Below are positions 1 to 5,061 of a stretch of 5,093 nt of DNA, in pieces (within the stretch, counting starts at the first letter, position 1; each line of letters begins with the position of its first letter). The position numbers were made by a program, and so were the translations under genes. The stretch is taken from NCBI GenBank assembly GCA_900757285.1, contig CAAENI010000003.1, forward strand, positions 1 through 5,093, written 5' to 3'. The notes beneath the pieces were generated by a model, which saw only the letters and a list, made by a program, of their open reading frames with translations, did not search any database and was not told the DNA's origin. This stretch comes from an uncultured Collinsella sp. (GTDB lineage: Bacteria > Actinomycetota > Coriobacteriia > Coriobacteriales > Coriobacteriaceae).

Positions 1-36
1 ATGGCAGCGAACGCCCTGGGAAAGCGAGAAGTGTAG
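1..36 (+). CDS. C-terminal tail of an upstream gene (partial)
   Basis: Reading from base 1, eleven sense codons (MAANALGKREV) end in TAG at 34-36, directly against the ATG of the glycosyltransferase. The tail is too short to identify a product. A second frame is also open here and ends in TGA at 38-40, overlapping that ATG as ATGA, so the real frame is undecided. The first frame has the more ordinary composition; the second would contain two Trp and one Cys in twelve residues. Either way an upstream gene ends at or within a few bases of the next start, which implies co-transcription and probably translational coupling. Confidence 0.4.
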   Translation: MAANALGKREV

Positions 37-2523
37 ATGAGTATCAAGCGTTTGGCACTTTGCCGCAGTCAGGGCCGTCTGTTTGTGCTGCTTCGTTTTG
101 CCGGTCAGGATGTCGCCGCGCTTATTGAGTGGGAGGGTTCTCAAGCGTTTGCCCATGCGACGACGAGCGGTTCTTCTGTGCCGTCGCTGGCGTTCCCGGT
201 CGATCATGGCCGTGTACTGGCGCTTTGCCCTTCCGTTTCCGATTACGAGCGCGAGCTCGCCGTCTTGGTGCTTCCCTTTTTGGACGGCTCTACGATTGAC
301 GTCACATTTGCATCCGGTGACCAAAGGTTGGGCTCCATTCGCCTCGATAGCCGCGTGGCCAAGCTGGAATCCAAGATTAACTACAAAGCTAAGCCTGCGC
401 TGTGTGCGCTTATCCGCGATGCGCAGCGTGGCGAACACTGCGGCCTCTACGAGATCGATGCCATTCGCTATTTGCCGGCAGACGCCGGCGCGGTGTGGCG
501 CTATGAGGTTACCTGGGCGGGAGACCCCCAGTGCGCACCTGAGCTCCAGATCTTCGATACGCATATGAATGCCATCGATGTCACCGTGCATGTGTTCGAA
601 TCGCAGGTCAATGTGCCGCAGCAGAACGGATGCCGTGTCAATAAAACGTATCTGAGCGTAGAGATGCCTCAGGATATACGAGATTTTGTCGCGATTGTGA
701 GCGATCCCACAGAGCGGATCCAGAACGGGTTTTGCGCTATGGATGGTCGCCTGTACAACGGCATGGTCGACGATAGCTGGAACCGCATGAAGGACGCGCG
801 TGCAGACGATGCAGCTTATCGACGTTGGTTTGAACAGCATCGCGCAAAGCCGGGCGATTTGGTGTGCCAGCGTGTCGCTTCGGCGGCCTTTGCCTATAGG
901 CCGCTCGTGAGCATTGTGGTGCCGTGCTACAAGACTGATCGGGTCTACCTGCGCGAGCTGCTGGACTCGGTGCTAGCCCAGAGCTATGACAACTGGGAAT
1001 TGCTGCTCATGGATGCCTCGCCCGAATGGGACGCGGTGGCCACTCTTGCGGCAGACGCCAACGACGAGCGCGTTCGCCGCATCGAGCTTTCCGGCAACGG
1101 CGGCATTGTGCTCAACACCAACGCAGGTATCGAGCAAGCGACAGGCGACTACATCGCGTTCTTGGACCACGATGACATCCTGGAACCGGACGCATTATTC
1201 CACTATGTTTCTGCGCTGAACAAGGCTGCCGAGGGAGAGCGTCCCCAGGTCCTGTTCTGCGACGAGGACATGTTCCAGAAAACGGGGGAGTGGGGCCAGC
1301 CGGTCTTTAAGACGCGACTCAACGTCGACCTGCTCTATAGCCATAACTGCGTGACGCATTTCCTGATGGTGGAGAAGGCGCTCATCGATTGCATTGGCAT
1401 GTCGCCGGAAGACGTCGCGGGCGCCCAGGATTACGACCTGACGCTCCGCTGCCTTGCGGCGGGCGCGCGCTTTGAGCATATTGCGCACGTGTTGTATCAC
1501 TGGCGCGTGCATCCGGGGTCGACCGCCGACGGATCCGCCGACAGCAAACCGTATGCCATCGAGGCCGGACGCCTGGCCCTGCAGCGTCACTTTGGCTCGC
1601 TGGGCGTTCATGGAGCGGTCGAGGAGTCCGAAACTCCGTTTGTCTACCGTATGCGCTATGCGCTGCCAGAGCCTGCACCGCTGGTGAGCATTGTGATTCC
1701 CACCAAGGATCACGTCGAGACGCTCGACGCCTGCGTGATGTCGATCGCTCAGAAGGCCACGTATGCCAACTACGAGATCGTTTTGGTGGAGAACAACAGC
1801 GAAGTCCCAGAGACGTTTGCGTATTACGAAACCCTGCCGGAGCGCGTAACCGCTGCATCTGGTGGCAAGGGCAGCGCGCGCGTTGTGTACTGGCCGGGCG
1901 AGTTCAATTACTCCCAGATCATCAACTTTGGCGTTGAGCATGCTAAGGGCGACTATCTACTGCTGCTCAACAACGATACCGAGGTCATAAGCCCGGACTT
2001 TATCGAAGAGATGATGGGTTATCTGCAGCGTCCCGATGCGGGCGTGGTGGGTGCCAAACTCTATTTTGCCGATCATCTGGTGCAGCATGCCGGCATTTTG
2101 GTTGGCGTGCGTGGTGCGCTTGCCCATGCTAACCAGGACTTCTCGGCAAAGCGTGAGGGCTATCTTGCCCGCGCTGTGCGTCCGGGCAACTTTAGTGCCG
2201 TAACGGGCGCCTGCCAGATGGTCCGACGCGAGGTGTTTGAGCAGGTTGAAGGTTACGACGAGGAGTTCGCCGTTGGCTTTAACGATGCAGATTTTTGCCT
2301 GCGCGCATGGGAGGCGGGCTACCGCACCATCTTTACGCCTTATGCCGAGCTGTACCACTACGAGTTCACTTCGCGCGGCAGGGAAGAGGCCAGCGAGGAG
2401 AAGCTGCGCCGTTGGAAGCGCGAGCAGGCACTGTTTATGCAGCGCTGGCCGGAGTTTTTCTTGACGGGTAATCCGTGGTTGGGGCCTAACTTATCTGCCG
2501 AGAGTGAGTATTTCTCGCTTTAG
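37..2523 (+). CDS. Tandem-domain family 2 glycosyltransferase (RfbC-like plus WbbL-like modules)
   Basis: This is a large cytoplasmic glycosyltransferase of 828 residues with two GT-A fold GT2 catalytic modules. Residues 1 to about 285 form an N-terminal region I cannot assign, ending in a linker with YRRWFEQH. Module 1 starts at about residue 289 (PLVSIVVPCYKT) and carries a DHDD metal/nucleotide-sugar motif at 377-380, a CDED segment, QDYD at 464-467 and LYHWR near 487. This is the pattern of the Myxococcus RfbC-like GT2 group, which is linked to O-antigen synthesis. Module 2 starts near residue 548 (PLVSIVIPTKDH) and has LLLLNND with NND at 645-647 and GFNDADF at 747-753, as in WbbL-like transferases. 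No signal peptide or membrane segment is visible. The likely role is adding two sugars, or alternating linkages, to a lipid-linked surface polysaccharide; donor and acceptor cannot be read. The start at 37 follows a weak GAGAAG (26-31) and abuts the preceding gene, so it is probably coupled to it. The gene looks complete and has GC-rich codon use. Confidence 0.93.
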   Translation: MSIKRLALCRSQGRLFVLLRFAGQDVAALIEWEGSQAFAHATTSGSSVPSLAFPVDHGRVLALCPSVSDYERELAVLVLPFLDGSTIDVTFASGDQRLGSIRLDSRVAKLESKINYKAKPALCALIRDAQRGEHCGLYEIDAIRYLPADAGAVWRYEVTWAGDPQCAPELQIFDTHMNAIDVTVHVFESQVNVPQQNGCRVNKTYLSVEMPQDIRDFVAIVSDPTERIQNGFCAMDGRLYNGMVDDSWNRMKDARADDAAYRRWFEQHRAKPGDLVCQRVASAAFAYRPLVSIVVPCYKTDRVYLRELLDSVLAQSYDNWELLLMDASPEWDAVATLAADANDERVRRIELSGNGGIVLNTNAGIEQATGDYIAFLDHDDILEPDALFHYVSALNKAAEGERPQVLFCDEDMFQKTGEWGQPVFKTRLNVDLLYSHNCVTHFLMVEKALIDCIGMSPEDVAGAQDYDLTLRCLAAGARFEHIAHVLYHWRVHPGSTADGSADSKPYAIEAGRLALQRHFGSLGVHGAVEESETPFVYRMRYALPEPAPLVSIVIPTKDHVETLDACVMSIAQKATYANYEIVLVENNSEVPETFAYYETLPERVTAASGGKGSARVVYWPGEFNYSQIINFGVEHAKGDYLLLLNNDTEVISPDFIEEMMGYLQRPDAGVVGAKLYFADHLVQHAGILVGVRGALAHANQDFSAKREGYLARAVRPGNFSAVTGACQMVRREVFEQVEGYDEEFAVGFNDADFCLRAWEAGYRTIFTPYAELYHYEFTSRGREEASEEKLRRWKREQALFMQRWPEFFLTGNPWLGPNLSAESEYFSL

Positions 2524-2535
2524 ACAATGGTTTAA

Positions 2536-2964
2536 CTGCTGTCGAGAACCGCTAAGACCACTAAGGGCTATGCCTATCTGGTGCAAATGGTCGGTTACTC
2601 CATTTGGCAGCGCGCCAACTTGCATCGTGCCAAAAGTGCCATTGTGAGCGAACACGATGTCACCGAAGGCATTGCGCTGGCAGAGGCTCGTTTTCACGAT
2701 GTTGTTCACGAGCCCGCGATTTCTGGACTGGGACTTAACGATATCAAATACCTTTTGGCGATGTGCGAGGATAAACAACAGTCCAAATCAGCCGAGATTG
2801 CTAAGCGCATGGGTAAAAAGACCAATGAGATCAGCTCTATTAGGGCCAAATTGCTACAAAGAGAGGTTATTCAGGCACCACAGAGGGGCTACGTGCAGTT
2901 TGCCGTGCCGGACCTAGATATCTATCTGCGAGAGAATGCTGCGGAGATTCTCGAGCGGTTCTAA
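2536..2964 (+). pseudogene. 5'-truncated AAA-type ATP-binding protein: C-terminal winged-helix part only
   Basis: The frame is open from just after a TAA at 2533-2535 to the TAA at 2962-2964. It reads RTAKTTKGYAYLVQMVGY, then a HEPAISGLGLNDIKYLLAM segment, then KSAEIAKRMGKKTNEISS and QREVIQAPQRGYVQFAVP, ending DIYLRENAAEILERF. I recognise this as the C-terminal end of an actinobacterial AAA-family ATP-binding protein: the end of the ATPase lid (GYAYLVQ is the usual G-Y-P-Y-L-hydrophobic-Q), then a winged-helix DNA-binding-like domain. Walker A, Walker B and sensor regions are absent, so roughly the first two thirds of the gene are gone. The only convenient start, GTG at 2581, falls inside the conserved lid and would skip family sequence encoded at 2545-2580. 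It therefore looks like an accident of the frame and not a real start. No good Shine-Dalgarno precedes it. The remnant begins 12 bases after the glycosyltransferase stop and could be co-transcribed with it. A shortened wHTH protein remains possible. Identity rests on motif memory without a database search. Confidence 0.7.
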
Positions 2965-3005
2965 ATCGAGGCATGAATAGCTGCCGGTTAACTGCCTTTG
3001 TCGAC
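2965..3005. other. Intergenic spacer with weak hairpin
   Basis: This short gap lies between the ATPase remnant and the next promoter. AGGCA at 2969-2973 can pair with TGCCT at 2993-2997, but the loop is long (19 bases) and only TTTG follows. At best it is a poor terminator. I see no gene here. Confidence 0.3.
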
Positions 3006-3035
3006 TTGGCTCGCGTCCCCCCAATCTAGTAGACT
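3006..3035 (+). promoter_or_regulatory. Probable sigma-70-type promoter for the orphan start at 3067
   Basis: TTGGCT at 3006-3011 and TAGACT at 3030-3035 are separated by 18 bases. Each matches the consensus hexamer at four of six positions. The predicted transcription start would be near 3042, giving a leader of about 25 bases before ATG 3067. The match is moderate, but the position ahead of a strong Shine-Dalgarno and start supports it. The -10 hexamer sits between the two arms of a dyad, so the promoter may be repressed by a protein bound there. Confidence 0.4.
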
Positions 3036-3060
3036 TTAAACCGTTGCTAGATTAGGGGGA
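3016..3060. repeat. Near-perfect inverted repeat (operator-like dyad or RBS-sequestering hairpin)
   Basis: TCCCCCCAATCTAG at 3016-3029 is the inverse of CTAGATTAGGGGGA at 3047-3060 except for one base: 13 of 14 positions match around a 17-base centre. The arms flank the proposed -10 hexamer, the geometry of an operator for a dimeric repressor or activator. The right arm also contains the AGGGGG Shine-Dalgarno for ATG 3067. In a transcript starting further upstream, the arms would therefore pair and hide the ribosome site. DNA operator and RNA hairpin cannot be distinguished from the sequence. Confidence 0.6.
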
Positions 3061-3090
3061 TTTTCAATGAAACGCTCCATGAAACTGGTT
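3054..3090 (+). pseudogene. Orphan ribosome site and first codons of an interrupted unknown gene
   Basis: AGGGGG at 3054-3059 lies 7 bases before ATG 3067, an excellent translation start. The encoded beginning is MKRSMKLV, basic and followed by a hydrophobic residue, which would suit the n-region of a signal peptide; that is only an inference. After about codon 8 the frame becomes Trp/Arg/Ala-rich nonsense (SARTSCWWG) because the DNA is now coding for IstB in a different frame. The frame runs on to the TAG at 3346-3348. I read this as the 5' stub of a gene whose body was replaced by insertion-sequence DNA. The join lies roughly between 3084 and 3095. Confidence 0.5.
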
Positions 3091-3453
3091 TCTGCGAGGA
3101 CCTCGTGCTGGTGGGGGACGTCAGCACCGGCAAGACGCACATGGCCTCGGCGCTGTGCATGCTGGCGTGCGAGCGGAGGATGGAGGCCCGCTTCTTCACC
3201 GCGTCATCGCTCGTCATGCGGCTGCGGCGCGCCCGCGACGAGGGGCGCCTTGACCGTGAGGCCGCGCTCATCGGCTGCGCTAGGCTGCTCGTCATCGACG
3301 AGCTCGGCTTCCTGCCGCTGGATCCCGACGGCGCGCGCGCTCTTCTAGGTGTTCGCCGACGCCTACGAGCGGCAGTCGGTGGTCATCACCACGAACCTGG
3401 AGTTCAGCCGGTGGGGCGCGGTGTTCGGCGACGACCAGATGGCGGCGGCCGTG
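3087..3453 (+). pseudogene. istB: istB fragment A, IS21-family transposition helper ATPase, frameshifted and truncated at both ends
   Basis: IstB is the AAA+ ATPase that helps the IstA transposase of IS21-family elements choose and capture target DNA. The first frame reads FCEDLVLVGD with Walker A GDVSTGKTH (3114-3140), then ACERRMEARFFTASSLV and Walker B LLVIDELGFLPLD (3285-3323). The frame breaks at about 3336-3342: the expected GARLLFQVFADAYERQS is recovered only by restoring two bases, and its Gln codon is TAG at 3346-3348. The second frame, from 3349, continues VFADAYERQSVVITTN (sensor 1) and LEFSRWGAVFGDDQMAAAV, stopping abruptly near 3453 before the usual IDRIVHH end. About 121 codons remain of a protein normally near 250-265 residues. 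The N-terminus and C-terminus are both missing, and it has two inactivating lesions. It cannot yield a working IstB. Confidence 0.85.
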
Positions 3454-3741
3454 CGCATCGCCAGGGCCACGGCCATGTGGGTCTTGCCCCTGCCGGTCTT
3501 GCCGAAGAACACGAGGTCCTCGCGGGCGCCGACGAAGCCCAGCGAAAGCATGTCGTCGCGGCCCCAGCCCTCGGAGAACCGCACGTGCGACCAGTCGAAC
3601 CCCTCGGCCGACTTGTGCACGGGGAGCCTCGCCTGCCTGAGCAGCCGTGCCCTCTTGGTCGCGTCCCTGTGCGCGAGCTCGGCCTCGAGCATGGCCCTGC
3701 AGCCCGCCACCTGCGTCCTCTATCTTGTCCACGTCGATCAT
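3451..3741 (-). pseudogene. istB: istB fragment B, 5' part of a second IS21-family helper ATPase, convergent with fragment A
   Basis: Reading leftward from ATG at 3741-3739, the fragment begins MIDVDKIED. The frame then shifts between about 3717 and 3708, and it continues VAGCRAMLEAELAHRD, LLRQARLPVHKSAEGFDW, SHVRFSEGWGRDDMLSLGF, and AREDLVFFGKTGRGKTHMAV with its own Walker A on plus-strand bases about 3476-3506. Homology ends after ALAMR near 3453, where the sequence becomes antisense to fragment A. About 97 codons of a 250-265-residue protein remain. AGGAGG at 3749-3744 sits only two bases before the ATG. The ATG overlaps a TGA (3740-3738) as ATGA, the arrangement expected if istA ended there, but no istA sequence can be recognised. 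Its Walker A (GKTGRGKTH) differs from that of fragment A (GDVSTGKTH), so the two come from different IS21 lineages. Confidence 0.85.
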
Positions 3742-3813
3742 TCCCTCCTGCCTTTGCTCGTTGCCGATACGACGCACCGACAACGTTAAGGCATGCGGTC
3801 TGGTCGGCGTGGC
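3742..3813 (-). other. Gap between istB start and IS end; istA missing
   Basis: In an intact IS21-type element this interval would hold istA, about 1-1.5 kb. Here it is 72 bases. The minus-strand frame ending in the TGA at 3740-3738 is open for only about 15 codons back to a TAA at 3788-3786, and nothing in it resembles IstA to me. An internal deletion, or a join to another sequence, has removed the transposase. Confidence 0.5.
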
Positions 3814-3854
3814 CGTGCTCAAAACCGAAAAACTATCGTGCTCAATTCTGAAAA
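3814..3854. repeat. Two direct copies of an IS21-type terminal repeat
   Basis: CGTGCTCAAAACCGAAAA at 3814-3831 and CGTGCTCAATTCTGAAAA at 3837-3854 agree at 15 of 18 positions and are spaced 23 bases start to start, about two helical turns. Read inward on the minus strand they are TTTTC-G--TTGAGCACG. IS21-family ends carry multiple short direct repeats that serve as transposase (IstA) binding sites. The position outside the istB start, and the absence of coding sequence here, fit that role. Confidence 0.65.
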
Positions 3855-3867
3855 TCGGATGTGACCA

Positions 3868-3944
3868 AACCCGCAATCACGACGTTAACAAACACAAATA
3901 GGCCGGCGCCAACGACAGGCTCGCCCCGTCGAGGCGGGCTGGGA
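3868..3944. other. Intergenic region with GC-rich hairpin ahead of the Abi promoter
   Basis: No gene is seen here. A 7-bp stem with one G-T pair joins 3919-3925 (GCTCGCC) to 3933-3939 (GGCGGGC) around a 7-base loop, 5 bases before the TATAAT box. It has no T-run after it, so it is not a standard terminator. It occupies the place where a -35 hexamer would be expected, and could be a protein-binding dyad. Confidence 0.4.
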
Positions 3945-3950
3945 TATAAT
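3945..3950 (+). promoter_or_regulatory. TATAAT -10 box of the Abi gene promoter
   Basis: A perfect TATAAT ends 28 bases before ATG 3979, so transcription would start near 3957 with a leader of only about 22 bases. No TTGACA-like hexamer sits at the normal 16-18 base distance; the corresponding bases are C-rich and part of a hairpin. TG at 3940-3941 lies three bases before the box, one or two bases off a true extended -10. Activity may be weak or need an activator. Confidence 0.55.
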
Positions 3951-3957
3951 TTCCTAG

Positions 3958-3974
3958 AAGGAGGCCAAGGGAGG
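3958..3974 (+). promoter_or_regulatory. Double Shine-Dalgarno upstream of the Abi gene
   Basis: AAGGAGG at 3958-3964 lies 14 bases from the ATG, too far for direct use. GGGAGG at 3969-3974 lies 4 bases from ATG 3979 and is the likely working site. Its position fixes the start at 3979 over the next Met codon at 3991. The first copy falls at the predicted 5' end of the transcript and may act as a standby site. Confidence 0.65.
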
Positions 3975-3978
3975 TTCG

Positions 3979-4980
3979 ATGAAGAAGGGCATGAGCATCA
4001 ATTCCCTCATGAAGCACATGAGGACGAATCACGGTATGGAGGATTTGCGGGGGAGCGACAGAAAGATACTGCTGAGAAACATGGGCTATTTCCATGGCTA
4101 TAAAGGCTTCCGGTTTGTCCGAAAGCCCAAAAATGCGCTCCCCCTCCCTTCGTTCGATGCACTCATGGACATATACGGGTTCGATTCCGCCATCAAGGCT
4201 GCAATCTACCCGGAGATAATGTTCATCGAAACGGCGGTTAAAAACATAGTCTTGGCCAGAATACTTGAGAACATAGAGGACCCCGGGCTGGCGACCTTCT
4301 TAAAGCGCGGCCTCCGGACATGCAGGGATGTCAACGGAAGGGTCGTGAACGGGCAGATGGGGGAAAAGCTCAAGCTCAAGAGCCAGCTTCAGAACATCGT
4401 GAGACGGAGTTACAAAAACGATCTCGTGAAGCATTATGTCGATCGCGACGATGACGCGCCCGTTTGGAGCATTTTCGAGGTGATGACCCTCGGCGATCTC
4501 ACAAGCGTATGCAGAAGCCTTCCCGATGAAATCCTCGCCGATATCGCAAGCGACCTAGGTCTCTTACATGCGAACCCCGGCATCGTCATCAACATCGTCG
4601 AGACGATTCGTCCCTTAAGGAACGCGGTCGCCCATAACGGGGCGGTATTTGATTCGAGGTTCAGCCAATCGGTTAAGTATCCCAAGACCGACAGAAACCT
4701 GGCCGCGGTTGGCGAGCTTCTCGATGAGGATCTTTCTATCGGGTACAGGTTGAATTTCAATTCCATAATCGACTACATCGTTCTCCTGGCCTACCTATTG
4801 ACCTTGCTAACGCATCAGAAGAAGCGTTCCAGAGATTTTCTTCGGAAATGCCTGCGGGAGCTCGAGAAGCTCGAGAGCGCTGTCGGGGTTGATACGTACA
4901 TGATGATCGTCGGAAGCGGTGACCGGCAGAAATACGGATTTATTGAGGGGTTCATCGATGGCTACGGGCGCAAGCGGTGA
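3979..4980 (+). CDS. Abi-family (Abi_2, AbiD/AbiF-like) putative abortive-infection protein with HEPN-type motif
   Basis: This intact 333-residue protein matches the Abi family as I know it. It has an N-terminal basic segment with INSLMKHM, an aromatic patch MGYFHGYKGFRF (residues 35-46), IMFIETAVKN (E84), a central PVWSIFEVMTLGDL (161-174; W163, E167), and IRPLRNAVAHNGAVFDSRF. In the last, R214 and H219 give the Rx4H signature of HEPN-superfamily ribonucleases. A hydrophobic helix (IIDYIVLLAYLLTLL) follows, before a basic C-terminus. No signal peptide is present; that helix is more likely core packing than a true membrane segment. Abi proteins of this class limit phage growth, probably by cleaving RNA after infection; the trigger and target cannot be read here. 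It has its own -10 box, ribosome site and terminator and no partner gene, so it looks like a single-gene defence unit. At least 13 AGA/AGG and 7 ATA codons, rare in the glycosyltransferase gene, suggest foreign origin. Confidence 0.85.
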   Translation: MKKGMSINSLMKHMRTNHGMEDLRGSDRKILLRNMGYFHGYKGFRFVRKPKNALPLPSFDALMDIYGFDSAIKAAIYPEIMFIETAVKNIVLARILENIEDPGLATFLKRGLRTCRDVNGRVVNGQMGEKLKLKSQLQNIVRRSYKNDLVKHYVDRDDDAPVWSIFEVMTLGDLTSVCRSLPDEILADIASDLGLLHANPGIVINIVETIRPLRNAVAHNGAVFDSRFSQSVKYPKTDRNLAAVGELLDEDLSIGYRLNFNSIIDYIVLLAYLLTLLTHQKKRSRDFLRKCLRELEKLESAVGVDTYMMIVGSGDRQKYGFIEGFIDGYGRKR

Positions 4981-5014
4981 CGTTCCTTCCGTGTGCTAAT
5001 ATGTGCAGAGAGAA

Positions 5015-5029
5015 ACGGCGAAACGCCGT
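5015..5029 (+). other. Short perfect hairpin just before the terminator
   Basis: ACGGCG at 5015-5020 pairs perfectly with CGCCGT at 5024-5029 around an AAA loop. It directly abuts the terminator stem, so the 3' end of the Abi transcript would carry two stacked hairpins, which could protect it from 3' exonucleases. It has no T-run of its own. Confidence 0.6.
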
Positions 5030-5061
5030 GGGAGGGGCCGATCAGTCGACTCCTCCCTTTT
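5030..5061 (+). terminator. Intrinsic (rho-independent) terminator of the Abi gene
   Basis: GGGAGGGG at 5030-5037 pairs with CTCCTCCC at 5050-5057 (eight pairs, one G-T). An inner CGA/TCG stem (5039-5041 with 5046-5048) closes on a TCAG loop. TTTT follows at 5058-5061. It lies 49 bases after the Abi stop, with nothing coding between. The T-run is short but the stem is strong. Confidence 0.8.

Larger units (their letters stand above)
3087..3867. mobile_element. Degenerate composite of two IS21-family insertion sequences
   Basis: The block contains two istB fragments in convergent orientation joined at about 3446-3456, then a gap without recognisable istA (3742-3813), then two terminal-type repeats (3814-3854). 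A possible outer tip is the CA at 3866-3867, which is TG read inward on the minus strand. IS21 elements normally carry istA, istB and terminal multiple repeats; here istA is gone and both istB copies are incomplete and frameshifted, so the block is immobile. The left border lies near 3087 inside an unknown gene start. No matching left terminal repeat or target duplication was found, so the outer limits are approximate. Confidence 0.7.

Noticed and set aside
1195..1941. 248-codon minus-strand open frame inside the glycosyltransferase gene
   Set aside because: It lies wholly antisense to well-conserved GT2 motifs, has no recognisable domain, and is typical of shadow frames in high-GC genes.
2581..2964. 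Annotating the ATPase remnant as an intact 127-residue gene from GTG 2581
   Set aside because: Family sequence continues in frame upstream of that codon and no good Shine-Dalgarno precedes it, so truncation explains it better. The possibility is kept as a refutation test.
2969..2997. Terminator after the ATPase remnant
   Set aside because: The 5-bp stem with a 19-base loop and only three T residues is too weak to call.
3016..3060. The dyad as a terminal inverted repeat of an insertion sequence
   Set aside because: Both arms lie on the same side of the istB debris, 17 bases apart, and flank a promoter-like hexamer ahead of a start codon. The geometry is that of an operator or hairpin.
3105..3851. 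248-codon plus-strand open frame that looks like a long protein with a Walker A motif
   Set aside because: Only its first part (to about 3340) is IstB-like. After the frameshift it is out of frame, and beyond 3453 it is antisense to the second istB fragment, giving low-complexity Arg/Pro/Gly sequence.
3292..3876. 194-codon minus-strand open frame
   Set aside because: It includes the first codons of istB fragment B (MIDVDKIED) but is out of the IstB frame afterwards, and its 5' part runs through the IS terminal repeats. It is not a gene.
4434..4766. 110-codon minus-strand frame as an antitoxin partner for the Abi gene
   Set aside because: It is antisense to the conserved W163 and RNxxxH regions, has no ribosome site I can see and reads as shadow sequence.
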